From: Brachionus plicatilis
Taxonomy: Eukaryota; Rotifera; Eurotatoria; Ploima; Brachionidae
Length of the DNA stretch: 64,000 nucleotides
Direction of reading: 5' to 3'
Assembly (NCBI GenBank): GCA_010279815.1
Contig: QEOQ01000707.1
Location: 174,463-238,462, forward strand
Part shown: one piece after another, positions 11,172 to 24,600 of the stretch
Layout: each line of letters starts with the position of its first letter
Position numbering within the stretch: position 1 is the first letter of the stretch
The notes under the pieces: generated by a model
Databases searched by the model: none
The model's input: the letters and a program-made list of their open reading frames with translations, nothing else
Told to the model about the DNA's origin: nothing
Position numbers and translations under genes: made by a program

Positions 11172-11500
11172 AAATTCAAATACAAATTGAACAAAAAAAT
11201 AATAGAACATACTTAAAAAAATACTGCAACAAAGTGCACTTAACTATGTTGCACCTTTTTAACCTAAAATAAAATTATTATTTTCTTCTTTTTTTGTTGT
11301 AAATTAATCCAGTAATCGATTTAAATTTTATTCATATTTTATTTTTTGTCCTATTAAAAAATGAGAAAAATTATTTTAAGTAAAAAAGGTGCAACTAAGT
11401 ATGTATCACTAATTTTTTAAGAATATGTTATTAACTTAAATTTTAGTTCATCAAAAAAAGAAGTATTTTTGTTCAATTTATATTTGAATTATACAAACTT
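11172..11500. repeat. Imperfect foldback element
   Basis: Left arm (ATTCAAATACAAATTGAAC, then TTGCACCTTTTTAAC) and right arm (GTTCAATTTATATTTGAAT and AAAAAAGGTGCAAC) are inverted copies around an AT-rich centre. Termini and duplications are not clear, so boundaries are approximate. Confidence 0.6.
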
Positions 11501-13473
11501 TTACTTTTTATATATTTAATATCTATAAAATGCAAGCCTAAATTCCTTTTCTAATTTATAAATACAATAATAAAAATTTTATTTCAATAAACCTCAAAAT
11601 TGTCAATCTCCTAAATTAATTAATTTTTAGTCAAAATAAAATAAAAATTCTTTAAACTAGTTCTTAAAAAGTTTTTGGTTATTTTTTAAACTAAGATTTG
11701 AAAAAAATCTCAAGCTTATAATTGACACACTCGGCCTGTTTTATATTTTTAGCAAAGGAAACCTATTAGCAGGGGAAAGAAAAGCAAAATATAGGATTTT
11801 TTGAAGAAATTTCGGAGCGATGTCTTTAAGAGTGATCTAGTTATTACTCTGTATTTAGCATAGTTTTTATTTATAATCTTACTTAGAGTAAATTACCCAA
11901 ACATCACACATAAATGGTAATTATTCAAGTCACTTGAAAAATTTTTCATGGTGTCCGGTAATTTTAGTAGCTATTTTTTTAGGCGAATAGTAAAAAGATT
12001 TTAGATCTATGATTAGAATTTTCAAGAAAAAATTTTAAAAATTCATGTTAAATAAGCTGCAGGTTTTATTGAAAAAAGTTTTTAAGAAATCTTTGTTGAC
12101 CTTTTTTATAATTAAAATAAATGGTTGTTACAAACACTTTCTGTTCAATATCAATTTTCAAATAAAGAGGAGAATTTTTGAAATAGGAAAATTAAAATTA
12201 AAATTTAATTAGAACTAGATTTTTTTATCGCATTTAACTCAAATTCATATTATTACATACGATGACAAGAAAAACAAAATTGTTTGTAGATTGTTTAAAT
12301 TTTAATTGCCATTTTGAGAAGAATTCACGCCGAGAAAAGCCACGATACTTTGTCCATTTTCCAAGTTTAGACAGGGACAATTTAAAAGAGCTTTGATACA
12401 ATGGGTTCGCAAAGAAAGTTTCACACACAAGCTACACAGAAATTTCATTTAATTTTAGATAAATATTTTCTTTGGGCTTTATAACTCTTAAACGATCAAG
12501 CTTTGAGGTAGATTTATAAAGAAATTTTCTAAATTTTTTCCTTTTTGCGGATCGCCAAAGTTTGGTATTTCTAAGTCAAATATTTAAATGAGCAGAAGGA
12601 AATTTTAGATTTACCAAAAGAAAAATAGACATGTTTATCTTTTCTTTCTTGATCTAAATTCAAGATGCACAAAAAACATCTTTTGATTTCCGCCCACATT
12701 TAATTTTGGCTAAATTGAATTAGTAACATTTGAAAATGATTCTTCACATGTTCGTTCAATCTAAAACGTGATTTTTTTTTATTCTTCTATATTAACTCAA
12801 TAGATTTTAATTGCCTAAAAAATAGATTTTCAAATTTTAATTTAAAGATTTTAAGTCAAAATTTATTGATCTTCAGTTAAATAATAAATTTTCATTTTAT
12901 TCTTTTTTTCTATTAATTGAGTTTGTTTGATGAATTTAAAAACTCTTTATTCAAAATTTAATAAATATTTTTATGTTTTTTTAGTCTATTTTAGTCGACT
13001 TGAAAACAGACGTTTTGAAATTTTTTTTTTTATAATACTCAAGTGTAATAACTGTTTGGATATAATTCCTTTAAAATAAAAAAGTAAAAAAAATATATTA
13101 ACCAAAATTTTAGAATATTTAAAATATAACAAAAAAATTTAGCCTAAAAATTTTTTTACATTTTACTCGTAAGAAAGTTTAAAGTTATTCTAAAGGTAAT
13201 TTAATTTATTTTTTTAGTCTTTGATTAAACAATCATGTAAGAATTTTTACGATAACCTTGTAAGAAATAATAAGACTTTAAATAATTGATTTCTTTTTAT
13301 GCTTCAGGTAACAATTTAGTAGAATAAAGCAATTTAAAAGAAATCATACACCAATTTTTAATGGTACGACATTAAAAATAAAAGACAATTAATTTTTTAA
13401 ACCATAACAATTTCATTCTAAATCTACTGCATACAAAAAAATTAGATAAAAAATTTATTCAATTAAAAAAAAA
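11501..13473. other. AT-rich intergenic DNA upstream of the phosphatase gene
   Basis: No gene supported. A 64-codon minus frame at 12234-12428 has somewhat normal composition but no known motif. The last 150 bases are A/T-rich and would hold the promoter and 5' UTR of the gene at 13474. Confidence 0.45.
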
Positions 13474-14612
13474 ATGTTTAGTAACTACATTCAAAATCTT
13501 GGCTACTTTGCATCTCCAAACGAAATGCTCAACCAAGCATTGAGAATACAGTCCTCTCAAGAAAACTACAAAAAACTGATGTTAGGAAGCAATTTCGGTA
13601 GCGAAAAGGGTCAAAAACCATTTTCTGAGGTCAAAGTAATTTCAGCTGAAATTGCCTTTATATTTTTTAATTGAAAAATTTAAGGAAAATCAAAAAATGC
13701 TGATCATTCGTCACGGAGAAAGAATGGACACCTATTATGGTCCATCGTGGATCCAAAACTCATTCAACCGGAATGGCGAATATGTTCGCAAGGACTCCAA
13801 TATGCCTCAGACTCTGATATACAGAGAAAATCCCTATGAGTTCGAATTTGATCCTCCATTGACAGAAAATGGGCTGAATCAGGCCAGAATACATGGCGAA
13901 GAATTGGCCAAGACTGGAATGCGAATCAAACATGTTTATTCTTCGCCAGCTCTTAGATCAATTCAAACTGCTGACAAAATTCTGGAAGGCATGGGCCTTA
14001 AGGACAGAGTCAAAATTCGCATTGAAGTGGGACTTTTCGAATTAATGAGCTGGCAATTGTACATACCATCTAGCTATCCGTGGATAGACAAGATAAATTT
14101 AAAAAATTTTGGCTATAACATAGACATGAACTACAAATCAGCGGTGTTGTTTGAAAGTCTTAAAAAAGATGAGACAATCTACGATTACTACAAGCGGTCA
14201 CACCATGTCACCAAGCGAATATCCGAATTGCATGAAGAAGGTAAGATTGGTCTTTTTTTTAACACTTTTTTAATAAATATGAAAAATATTATAAACAATT
14301 TTTTTTTAAATTTAAAAAGATTTTTAAAGTTAAATTTTTTTTATAAAATATTTAGGAAATTTAATGCTGGTGGCTCATGCTCCAAGTTTGGAAGGATGTT
14401 CGCGTTTGCTGTCTGGAGAAACTATGCGCTCTAATGAAGAATTCGCAGCTATAATTCGAAAAATACCTTTTTTGTCTATTGCTCAGTGTGAAAAAAATGC
14501 CCAAAATGGAAATTGGCGCTTGACGCCACTTTTGAGCTCGTATGAAAAATTTCAGCGAGCGCTGCACTCGGGCCTGAATTCAAAGCGTCAAGCTCACAAA
14601 AGTCAAAAGTAG
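13474..14612 (+). CDS. Histidine (PGM-type) phosphatase, UBASH3/Sts-like
   Basis: Three exons: 13474-13635, 13685-14240 and 14356-14612, with GT-AG introns of 49 and 115 nt (phases 0 and 1), coding 324 residues. The catalytic RHG signature is RHGER at residues 63-67 (His64 would be the phospho-acceptor). The second arginine lies in SSPALRSIQT (Arg145) and the second histidine in LVAHAPSLE (His247). The order, the DPPLTENGLNQARIHGE block and the late IIRKIPFLSIAQCE block resemble the C-terminal phosphatase half of UBASH3A/B and ecdysteroid-phosphate phosphatase. The UBA and SH3 domains of UBASH3 are absent; the N-terminal 54 residues are unrelated. It is probably a soluble phosphatase; its substrate is unknown. 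AATAAA lies at 14628-14633, only 16 nt after the stop codon, so the 3' UTR should be very short. Start is the only ATG in exon 1 with a good frame. Confidence 0.88.
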
Positions 14613-17600
14613 CTTAGTGGCCGAGTAAATAAAACAGAAGACTGTGAAATATATTCTCATAAATAGAAAATAGTAAAATATTTAATTATTGATTTTTTGG
14701 CGTCCATTTAACAATGGTGTCCAGTTCAAGATACCTAGACAATGAAAGAATCAATTATTTAGTATTCTTCCTCAATCGACCACAAATGTTTGAATTCGTT
14801 TTATTTGCTGATCTTTTTATTTTATTTTTTTTTTGTTTGAATTAAGCTTTTTTTTTTGTTCCTCAATTATTTTTTGTGTATTGCAATCTATTGCAAATTT
14901 TATTAATAAAAATGCTATAGAAACTAAATTTTTGTGTCCAAAACTTAATCAGCTATTTGAATCTTTTAGTTTTTAAGTTTAATCGATTTTTTATTCAAAT
15001 TTGCTTTATTTTTTTTAATCCGACAAAAGCTTATTTTGTCTGATAACAAAAAACCTATCAATTTTTTGTTATTTTTTGCCTTTTTCTCTAAAAACAAGAA
15101 CTTAAAAAAAATTTTCCGACTATTTTAAAAGATGCTTTTAAGTTGAAATTTATTGGAATTTTTTTATAAAAGGTAAATTTTGATCTCACTTTAGATTGTT
15201 TTTTTGGAATACTTACACCTAAATGAATTTTTAATTTTTATTGAGAGAGTTTTGTTCGAAGTTACAATTAGTTTTTTGTTTTCGTTTCTGAATCCATTCA
15301 GTCTTTGAACAGTTATGCAATATTCATTTTTTTGAAATTTTTTCTTTGAATAAATTTTTAAAAAAAATTATTTTTAAGAAAAAATGACAGCCTCTAATTC
15401 AAATTAGATTTTATTGACTTTGAACAATTTTACTTGAAGATATTTTTTAATAAAGATCAAAATGATGTCTTTGATTCTTGGGATTAAAATTAAGCTGGTC
15501 ATTTCACTCTTTGTTTAGGTCAATATTTTATTAGAAAGAGAAATTGAAACAGTTCACAATTTTTTTTAAATTAATATAAGCAAAATATTTTAGTACATTG
15601 AGTAAAGTTTACTCGTAGGTAATCTAAACAAAGTGTTCGAATTCAATTTCTACAAAAGTCTATTCACTTAATTAACCCTTTTGTCAGAGTTGTTCTCATG
15701 ATTTGTGCCCGATAACATTTGTTTTTGATCAATACATGTTTTGTTTACACATGGCTATAAACTGTTCTGAGAACTATTGTCACAGTTCATGTCTTTGGCT
15801 TATTTAAATTAAATTTAGCCTATTTTCAAGGATTTAAAAGTTTTACAGCTAGAAATATTCTAGGAGGTAAATACATTTAATTTTTTTTTGCTAATTTTAA
15901 ATTTTAGTTTTTTTTTAATTAAATTTATTAAAATATTTTTGGTTATATATTTTTTTTTAATTAAAGGTTTTGCCACTAGAAATTTACTGGTAGGTGAATC
16001 TATTTGATAAATTTTTTTTAAGTTTAAATTTTAAGTAGACTTAATTTATTACAGAATTTTTATTAATAATTTTTTTTTTCAATTAAAGATTTTAAAATAA
16101 TAAGTGGAACGTTTCCGAAACAATAACCTGATCGGATCTGAACTAATATTTAGGTAAGAATAAAACTATGCAGTTGAATTGTAGGAAAAAATTGTTTTTT
16201 TTTAATTAAATTTAAAACAAATAAGGAAAAAATTGGAATTTCTCCTAAATTAAGAAACTTTATTTGTATTGATCAACTAAACTGGAAGTTTTTTTTCCAA
16301 CAGAAAGAAATCACTCAAACAATATTTTAGTTTTAATTGAAGAAATCTCGTTCAAAAATTTTATTCTGCTAAAATTTTCTAGTGACAAATTCTTAGACGA
16401 TTTTTAGTAATTAACAAACAAATTTTTGTTTTTTCCTAGACCGAGATTACTTCAATTTAAAGAAAATAATTTTTGCGCATGTTTGTTTTTCTAAATTCTA
16501 TCGCTCAAAAGAATAACTAGCCCTTAGTTTTGTTCTAAGATGGTTGCCAATTTTAGCTGTAGTAAATTTCTTATGTCAAACAATCGCTAAATTGCTTTGG
16601 TAACAGCTCAAGTATTTTCACCATTTAGTGAGTTTTTTTATTTTTATCGGTGTTGTGAAAAATTCTAAAGCTTATATATATTTTCACCTTAGAGCAACAT
16701 ACATTTTTCGTTCATTTATTTATGAAACAAATAATTTTTGTATTAATTAATTTATTTAAATTAAATCAAATTGAATTAAATTTTTATTTTGTGATTAATA
16801 AGTTTTTATCGGTAATGAAAAAGTCACCTCTAATATGTGATTTAAAAAAATTTTAGTTGTTTGGGATAAACAGAAATTTTAAATGATACAAAATTATTTA
16901 GAAATAAGCAAAAAATTTATTTATTTAATTTACAAAAATTAAATAAAACGAATGCAGCATTTTAAATATTTTCATGAGTAAAATAAAAATTTCTAGTTAA
17001 AAATTTTTTAAATGAGTTGACAGAAAAAGATAAAATTAAAAAGAGAATTTACTTTTTTTAAATTACAATTTAGCATAAAAAAAATAATTCAAATCATTGC
17101 TTCAATTCATAAATTAATACATAAATTAATAATTTTTGTTATTGTCTGAGTAGGTATTTTTTTCCGAAAAGAATCTTTTCAACCATTGTTTTATGTCTGA
17201 ATTTCTAATTTTTAAGTAAATAATCTATTTGGTTTATATTAATAAAATTGATCATCCATGTGATCAGAACCCGAACCAGATAATATTGAGTTGTTTAAAA
17301 GGTTTTAGGTCTATTCAATAAAACAGTAATCAAAAAGTGTTCTTCTTTTTTAGTTATTAATTAAATTCTTTTTTTTCATTTTCATTAAATTATTAATTTA
17401 AATTTACAATTTTTCAAACTTGATTTTAAATCTAATAAAGTTAAATTTTTGACTTTTTTCTTTTTTTTATTTTTCAGATTTTTCAAATTTTTTCCTACAA
17501 AATTTTAAAATCCTTTATTACAAGATTTAATTTCAATTAGCTTATATTCCAGATGATTTTTTATTCAAATTTTTTACTTTAATATTTAAAAAATTACAAT

Positions 17601-20136
17601 TTTTTACTGTTAAATGAAAAAAAATCCGGATAGATTTTGACCGTGTCCGAAGCAGATTTTAATTTAAAATATTTGAAAAAATTGGAAAGTTTAATTTTCT
17701 AATGAATATTTTCTATCAATAAATATATAAATTTATTGACCCTAATCTTAATTTTAGTTATCTTCAGGAGCGTAGTCAGATAGTCTGTCAGATGTTCTCG
17801 AATGAGCGTATCAAAGTGGAAAAAATAAAAAAAAAATTAGATTTTACTAGACTAGATGAAATGTTATGAGTGATAAATATAAATATAAAAATTTATAAAA
17901 TTCCTAATTTTCAATTTTTTCTGAAAATTATGACTATTTTTGATAAATTGAACTTTTTAAAGGGGGCTCAGTCCCTTTTAATTTTTTAATACGGTAGCTT
18001 GAGAAGCAATCATTTCCTCTCTGGCTACGGTTATCTTTTCTTTTATGATTTTTTAATTAAATTATTATTTGCAGAGACATCCTAAATGAAAAAATTCAAA
18101 TTTCTAATTTTAAAAATTTTATGTTAGACTGGTTTTATTTCTCAAGTTTTAAAAAGCTACCACAGTGATGAAAGATTTAAATTTTTAAATTAATTAAAAT
18201 AAAAATATTGGAGGGTTTTTAATTAAATCAAGTCTTAATTTTAAGTATAATATTTAAAAAAAAATTGTTTAAAAATACAATAATAATTATCTAACTAAAC
18301 TGTAATATGAAAAAAAATTATGAATATTAATTTGTGTAAATCTTTGATTTAAATGAATTTCATTGTCAATTGCTTGAGGTCTGAGCAAGAACTGATCAAA
18401 AATCAGTCATATTTTTAGATCTAACCACTTTGATTATGAATAATCATATTTTTTTGCAGACATTATTTTCGCCTAAAAAATAAAGTAAAATTAGGTCTTT
18501 TTCAGGATCTTGAAAACTAAGTATTTCACAAAAAAATGGAATCATAATGAAAAAGTATACAGAAATCGATTAAAACATTTAGTTTATTAAATTTTAGTTT
18601 AGGTCATTAGAGTTGCTTTTTTACAAATTAACACAAAAGATTGGTTTTCAAGATTTAATTTTCATTTTTTAGACAAAAGTCAGCCTACACAAAAACAAAA
18701 TATCATTTTCTCTCAAGCCGCTAAAAGGTTAATGTTTTTTACACATTAGACCATTTGTTTTCTTAAAACTTGATCAAAATAAACCTTTAATTTATAAATA
18801 TTTGGAAGAGTTACACAATGGCAGGAATTAATCTTGCATTGAAAACTCACTTGATGGCTATTAGTTTTTGTTTTGATATCAACTCTATTTTCAGGTTTGA
18901 AAGAATCCTGAAAATTACTTGACATAAGTACATAATCTTGTTAAAAATTTTGACTTGAAAAAATAATCGTTTTCATTTATTAGAAATGTTTTTTTATTTT
19001 TTATGTATTTGTTCTAAAATATTTAGTTTAAGAAAAGAATTCACTTGAAGCACTACAATTTCAAGTATTGAACAGCTTAATTTTTAAAATTAAATAGTTT
19101 TTGCTTTAGAATTTTGTCTTGATTTTTGACAAGATCAATTGTTTGAAAAATGGACTTTTAAAATTATATTTGCTTGTATTTAAATACTTTAATTTTGGAA
19201 ATTCAAATTTAGGATACAAAAGTTAAAAATAAAAGCTCTAAGAAACAGGCTTTGTTTAACTATATCAGTAATTTTCACATATTTTCTATTAATAAAAATG
19301 GCTTTAATTATTTTTTAATTAAACACAATGTTTGACCATTGGTAGTTTTAAAACAAAAAAAAGAACAAAAATTTAAAGTTTGAAATTGTTTCTATAAATT
19401 GCATTAGCGGAATAATACTGTCTTTAAAGTAATTTTTTATTTCAATGCTAATATTAGCCGAAATTTTAATTCCTTTTCAATATTTTAAAAACAGATCTTT
19501 ATTTCTTTGAATGTAAAACTTTTTATTCTCCCTCAATCACGGGGCTAAAAGATCTGGGATAATCCGACCTGCCGTGGGGTCACCACTAAAATTATTAAAT
19601 AAATTCAGTTTATCACCTTAATCCAGCCTCTTTAAATATTTTTCAAAGGAATTTTCGTAAATTTTAATGTGTGATCATTTTTTAGAATTTCCTGGGCTTA
19701 GGGTGATACACTGAATTTTAAAGGTGATACAAATTATAGAATCAATTTTAGCCTTTCAAAAATATTTTCATTTTTTTTAAATAAATTTTTGCAAATGGGT
19801 TAGGTTCTTTTAAAAAAAGCCCAAAAAAGAATTTGTTTTATTATTAAAAAAAAATAGGATAAAATTCAAAATATCTCTTTTAATGTAATCAAATCATTTG
19901 ACAGTTCGATAAATTGTTTGATAGTTCAGCAATTAATAAAGTTTTTTTGGTTATCTTTTTAAAAATTTGAAGTATGATTAATGCACCTTTTAATTTTTTG
20001 TCAAAATTTTGGAAGCAAATTTTAAGAGAACTCCTGCACAGATGTTCTTGAATTTTTAACTAAATAAAGTTGAATATATTTTAATTAATTTGTTGGATTT
20101 TGTTTTTTGATTTTAATGAAAATAAAATTAAGTATT
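14613..20136. other. Gene-free AT-rich intergenic region
   Basis: About 5.5 kb without a recognisable exon or RNA gene. A weak inverted pair GGAGCGTAGTCAGA (about 17769) and TCTGGCTACGGTT (about 18020) may mark an old MITE. A less AT-rich patch near 19540-19600 has no identifiable function. Confidence 0.45.
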
Positions 20137-20345
20137 AATCCATGAATCTAATCACTTATTTGGTGCATTAAACATAGCTTTTTTTCTTTTAAATTGGCAA
20201 CACTAAATTTAATTTTCTTAAAATATTTATTTTATGTTTTTTTTTTTTTTAATTTTAAAAGAAACAGTTTTGTGTAATGGTTAAAATTTAAGAACTTGAA
20301 TTCTCTAAGCACAGTTTAAGTCTCAGTTGGACTAAATTTTTCTAA
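20137..20345 (+). repeat. Dispersed repeat, copy 1 (possible SINE)
   Basis: First of three related sequences (others at 37321-37428 and, inverted, 39922-40123). Shared parts include CATGAATCTAATCACTTATT, TTGGCAACAC, AAAAGAAACAGTTT-GTGTAATGGTT and AGTCTCAGTTGGAC. The GTGTAATGGTT block resembles a tRNA box A, but no clear box B follows, so the SINE label is tentative. Confidence 0.6.
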
Positions 20346-23300
20346 AAAAATTTGGCAAGCTTGGTAGACAAGAAGCTCGAAAATTAAAAAAATAACTAAA
20401 AAAATAAATGAATTAGAAGTGATCAAAATAACAAAAAATAAAATAATCAATATAAATTGAACACCAAAAAAACACCAAGCGTATCTAAATTTTAAAAAAT
20501 AAAACCAGAATTTTTTGGGCTTTTTTTGCTTAAAGTAATATTGAAAAATGTTAAATAGAAAAAAAATCTTGCCACATAAAAAAATATTTGCAGAGTTTTG
20601 CAGGTAAAATAACAAATTAAAAAATTTAATGGTTACCATAAAAAAATTTTCTAATTTAAAAAATACTTTAAACTTTTTTTAAGCAATAATTTTGTATCAT
20701 TAACTTCGTTTGACGTGATTTTCACTTTATTGAATAATATAATTTGGTTTTCAAATAAATTTTTTTTTCTTAAATCTTGCATCATATTTTAAAATAAATC
20801 AATATTTTAGAATAAAAAAAGACAAATTTTATTTTAAAATTTAGACCAGATCAATTAGGGTACTTTGAAAATAATCAACAAAATTTGATGGATTCAAGAA
20901 AATTTTCAAAAAGTCATAAACTATTTTAATTCAAATAAAAATAAATACGGGGTAAATATTTTTTAAATACCATGCAAGCCAAATCTCTTCCCACTTCTCA
21001 AAAAGTTGTTTATTTGAGAATAGATCAATTGACCTTTTAAAATAAAACAAAATCACATTTTAAATTAAATATGGATTTGTTTAATGGCAAGGGAGAAAGA
21101 GAGGAATGAGTTGTATGCATGATCTAGCTATATCACGGTCGAATTGCTGCCAAAACCAAAGATTCGGACAATTGCAAAAGATTGATATCTAAAAATAATT
21201 TGTTATAATTTAAGCATCTTTAAATTACGCTTATCCGATCTGAAAACTATAAGTTCATTTGCCCAAGCGTAAAATTAGTTATCAAGCTAAGTTAAATCGA
21301 ATATTAGATTTGTAAATTTGGTCAAATGGAAGTTAAAAAAAAGCTTGATGAAGATTTAACCCTTTGGACTAGTTTGAAACATGCTGACCAAGCTAATTAC
21401 ATGTATTTAATTACAATTTTTTTTTCTATCAAAAATAAATCTCTATTAGACAATAATCTGAGACTACTTATTCGGAAATTTCGATTTAAAATCAAGTAAA
21501 AAAGGGTTTAGGCCAAATAGTTTGTAATGAAAACTTATTAAAAGTATTATCAAGCTAATCGAAAAATAATAAAAGTCTAATCTTTTTTCTTCGTAGCAAA
21601 ATTTGTTATTTTAGAATTTAAATTGAATACAAAAAAAAGAATTGAATCTTTTTATAAACAAAAGAAAAAAATATTAACAAGAAGATTTGTAGTGGTTACT
21701 CAACGTTGAGGCTTAGAATTTATTTTTTATTTTTTAATTTAGTTATAAATTTACTTTTTTTTAGTTTAATTAAAATTTGGTCAAAATTGTATGGCTTGAG
21801 CTAAGTAAACAATTTCAACTAGTGATTTTGCAGTATTTCCTTTATATGCTTTTTGTTTTAATGGAATTTTGGATATACAAATATGCCGTATATGTGACCA
21901 AATAGTCGTTATTTTGTTAATGAGATCACAAAATAAATTAAATTTAAAAAATAAAAAATTATTCCTTGAGAGAGAGAGAGATTTTTTTCTATCTGAATGT
22001 AAGGAAAATTTGAAATATTTTTGAAATTAGCTAATAATGGGCATTAATCTTGGGAATTTTTTGATAAGGTCAGTGAAAGTATTTTAACTTAAGCTTATTT
22101 TAAGACAAATAAGGATTAAAAGCGATTTCTCGTTATTATTAAAGTGGATGTTGTAATTGATTGATAGAAATTATTTTGTTGAGTCCTATGGCTCATTACT
22201 TTTCATTAGATTCCTAGGATTATTGTCAAAACAAGTTCAAATGGAACAAGTTTAAATAAAGCATTGTTTTTTTTTCGTACCAAATTTTGTTTGCTTTTAG
22301 GTAACAGATTTGTATTGCCAAATATTTGGTAGAGGATTTATTAAAATTTTTTCCAAGAATCGCGGTATATTTTAGACAAAATTTACAACTTAAAAGTAAA
22401 TTCATAAAAAATTTTAAATAAATTTTTTTTTTAGCCAGGCAAAATTCTGCAAGCTATTGATTAATTAAAGACGATAAAAATAAAATTTTATTTAGCATAT
22501 AAAAAAATATTAAAATTATTAAAAAAATAATTGAAATCTCTGGGTGTCATAACTTTGTTAATTTTTAAGATTTTCGATCTGAAAAGCCAAAAGCAATGGG
22601 TGCAGAGTCATTTGAAAAAGTCAAAAATTAAACAATTTATTATTTTATTTTATTAAAGCAATTTTTTTCTATTTCCCATAGAAATTTTTTTTAATAATTA
22701 GATATGGTCGAACAGCTCTATTTAACATTTCAGATCGATACACACAGTTGACTTTAATTAGACTATTTTAAAACATACAATTAATTATCGGAAGCAAAAT
22801 TTGGTGGAGAAAATTTTTTAAGAAAAAAATTTATTTTTGTATTTTATTTTTTTTGATATTTGCCAAAATCACGGTTGACCCGTTTATAGTCAAAAGAAAA
22901 ATAATTTCTATTACAAAAATTTATCTCAATTAAGATATCAATAAAATAAAGAGGAAAATTCTTAGAAAATAAAGTTCAATTGTTCAAAATGAGAATAAAT
23001 AAAGTGGTGTTATAAATAGATCTCAACTGGTAGAGCAAAAATATAAAAATAACATAGACCAGGCTAAATGAAATTGCCCAGTACATATTTTCTAAATAAA
23101 TTATTTATACAGGACACGTTTTAACTATTTAGGTTAAACTAACAACAAAATGTGGATTTAAAATGTCGATCAGACAAAGTACACGTCTCCATCTAGACAT
23201 GATTATCCAAACATGACCTCGCACGTTCAATTACTTTCCGAGTTTTAGTGCAGATTCAATGACCTTCGAGATTATTAATTAATTTCTATAAACTTGAATG

Positions 23301-23859
23301 TCTATGACATTCTTCTTTATTTCACAAGGTTTAGTCCACGACACAGGTTAAACTTTTGGCACAGATTTGATGGGCTAGCTTTTGAACAACAAAACAACAA
23401 AAAGCCGTTTGAGCTCAAACAAAGAGCCATGATGGATAGGACCAAGAATCGTAAGAGCTTTTAGCCAAATATTCCTAATTGCTCGTGAGCCTCATGACTA
23501 AATTAATCAAGGACTAGATTAATGCTAAAATTTAAAGAATTTATTGTACAATTTGTTTAAATTTGATTTAGCGGTCTATAAATAGACCTCTAGTTTGATT
23601 TAAGTCTAACCAAGTTAGATAACCTCTTTAAACTGTAAGCCCTGATATTCACTAAGCTTTTTTTGTAGCTTGAACTCTTTAGTTATTATTTAATTTCAAT
23701 GGTAATGGACCAGTCTAAATTAAGGACAGATATTGGGTCCCAACTATTAAAAGAGGTTTAGTTAAATCACTTTCCTTTGCATACAAGGAGCGTCTTTCAT
23801 GTAAGACAACATAAATTGTCTTCTATTTGTTTTCAGCAGGATTTTTTTCAAAAAAATTT
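20346..23859. other. Gene-free AT-rich intergenic region
   Basis: No supported gene. Contains a short GA microsatellite (about 21968-21981), a tRNA-D-arm-like scrap (CTCAACTGGTAGAGCA at about 23023), and a stretch at 23170-23480 that is less AT-rich than its surroundings and could be regulatory or an old element. The minus frame at 20316-20639 is a Phe/Ile-rich low-complexity run. Confidence 0.4.
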
Positions 23860-24535
23860 GACCAGTTGGTCACAAAATTTGAGACCAAGTTAGTCGGTAC
23901 CGGTTTGGTGACCACTCTGGTCATAGAGGTTTATGACCAGGTTTTTTGTGACCAAGAAAAAAAATGGTGACCAGGAAAAAAATTGAGTGACCAGAATTTT
24001 TTTAATAATTATTAAAATCTTAATAGACATTTGAATTCTTTAAGAGTAAATTTTAATTTAAGAATTTATAAAAAAAATAAAAAATATGAATATCATTTAT
24101 TTTTATGAACTCTTGATTGATGCATTTTCAGACCTTTTTCGCCCTCAAAAAATCGACCACAATCAGAACATTCAACTGGATTTTTTTCCCACTTAAAACT
24201 TTCTTTATTTCGATCTGTACATCTTCGGAGGCCTCAGATATCTCTTGTGATTTTTTTTCGTAATAATTTGATTTCGATTTTGGATCAAGTAAAGTAAAAT
24301 TTTTAAACTTAACATTTTTACAAATCAAATCATCAAACATTTTTAAACTTATAAGTAATATTTGTTAGTTATTATACAAAAAATAATTTATTGTACAAAA
24401 ATTTACTTGAAATTTATTTCAAAATTAATTAATATTTTATTAACAATATTTTAGAAATCAAAATTAAATTTATTCAATGTGACCAGCATTTTTTTTTGTG
24501 ACCAGGACTGTGACTGTGACCTTTTTTGTGAAATT
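23860..24535. repeat. Decayed element with repeated GTGACCAG motifs
   Basis: GTGACCAG or close variants (GTGACCAA, ATGACCAG, GGTCAC) occur many times in 23866-23995 and again in 24478-24525, flanking an AT-rich centre that encodes a zinc-finger scrap. The clusters at both ends look like subterminal transposase-binding repeats. No clean terminal inverted repeats or target duplication found. Confidence 0.5.
24093..24215 (-). pseudogene. Single C2H2 zinc-finger remnant
   Basis: Minus strand reads VECSDCGRFFEGEKGLKM followed by HQSRVHKNK and a stop: C-x2-C-x12-H-x4-H, a classical C2H2 finger, preceded in frame by CTDRNKESFKWEKNP. It lies inside the GTGACCAG repeat region, so it is most likely the end of a transposon-encoded protein rather than a host gene. 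Confidence 0.5.
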
Positions 24536-24600
24536 TTCAAAATATCTCTGCAGTACGGGATGAATGTTTAAAACACTTTCATCATAAAAAAAGGAGACTG
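24536..24600 (+). repeat. SINE 3' part
   Basis: TTTCAAAATATCTCTGCAGT and ACGGGATGAATGTTTAAA match the 3' half of the tRNA-derived SINE seen in full at 40163-40313 (minus). Confidence 0.6.

Noticed and set aside
20316..20639. 107-codon minus frame rich in F, I and L
   Set aside because: A/T-run translation overlapping a dispersed repeat; no domain, no normal composition.
23276..23464. About 62 codons open on the plus strand without ATG (contains PRHRLNFWHRFDGLAF)
   Set aside because: No start, no domain and no convincing splice sites; noted only as less AT-rich sequence.
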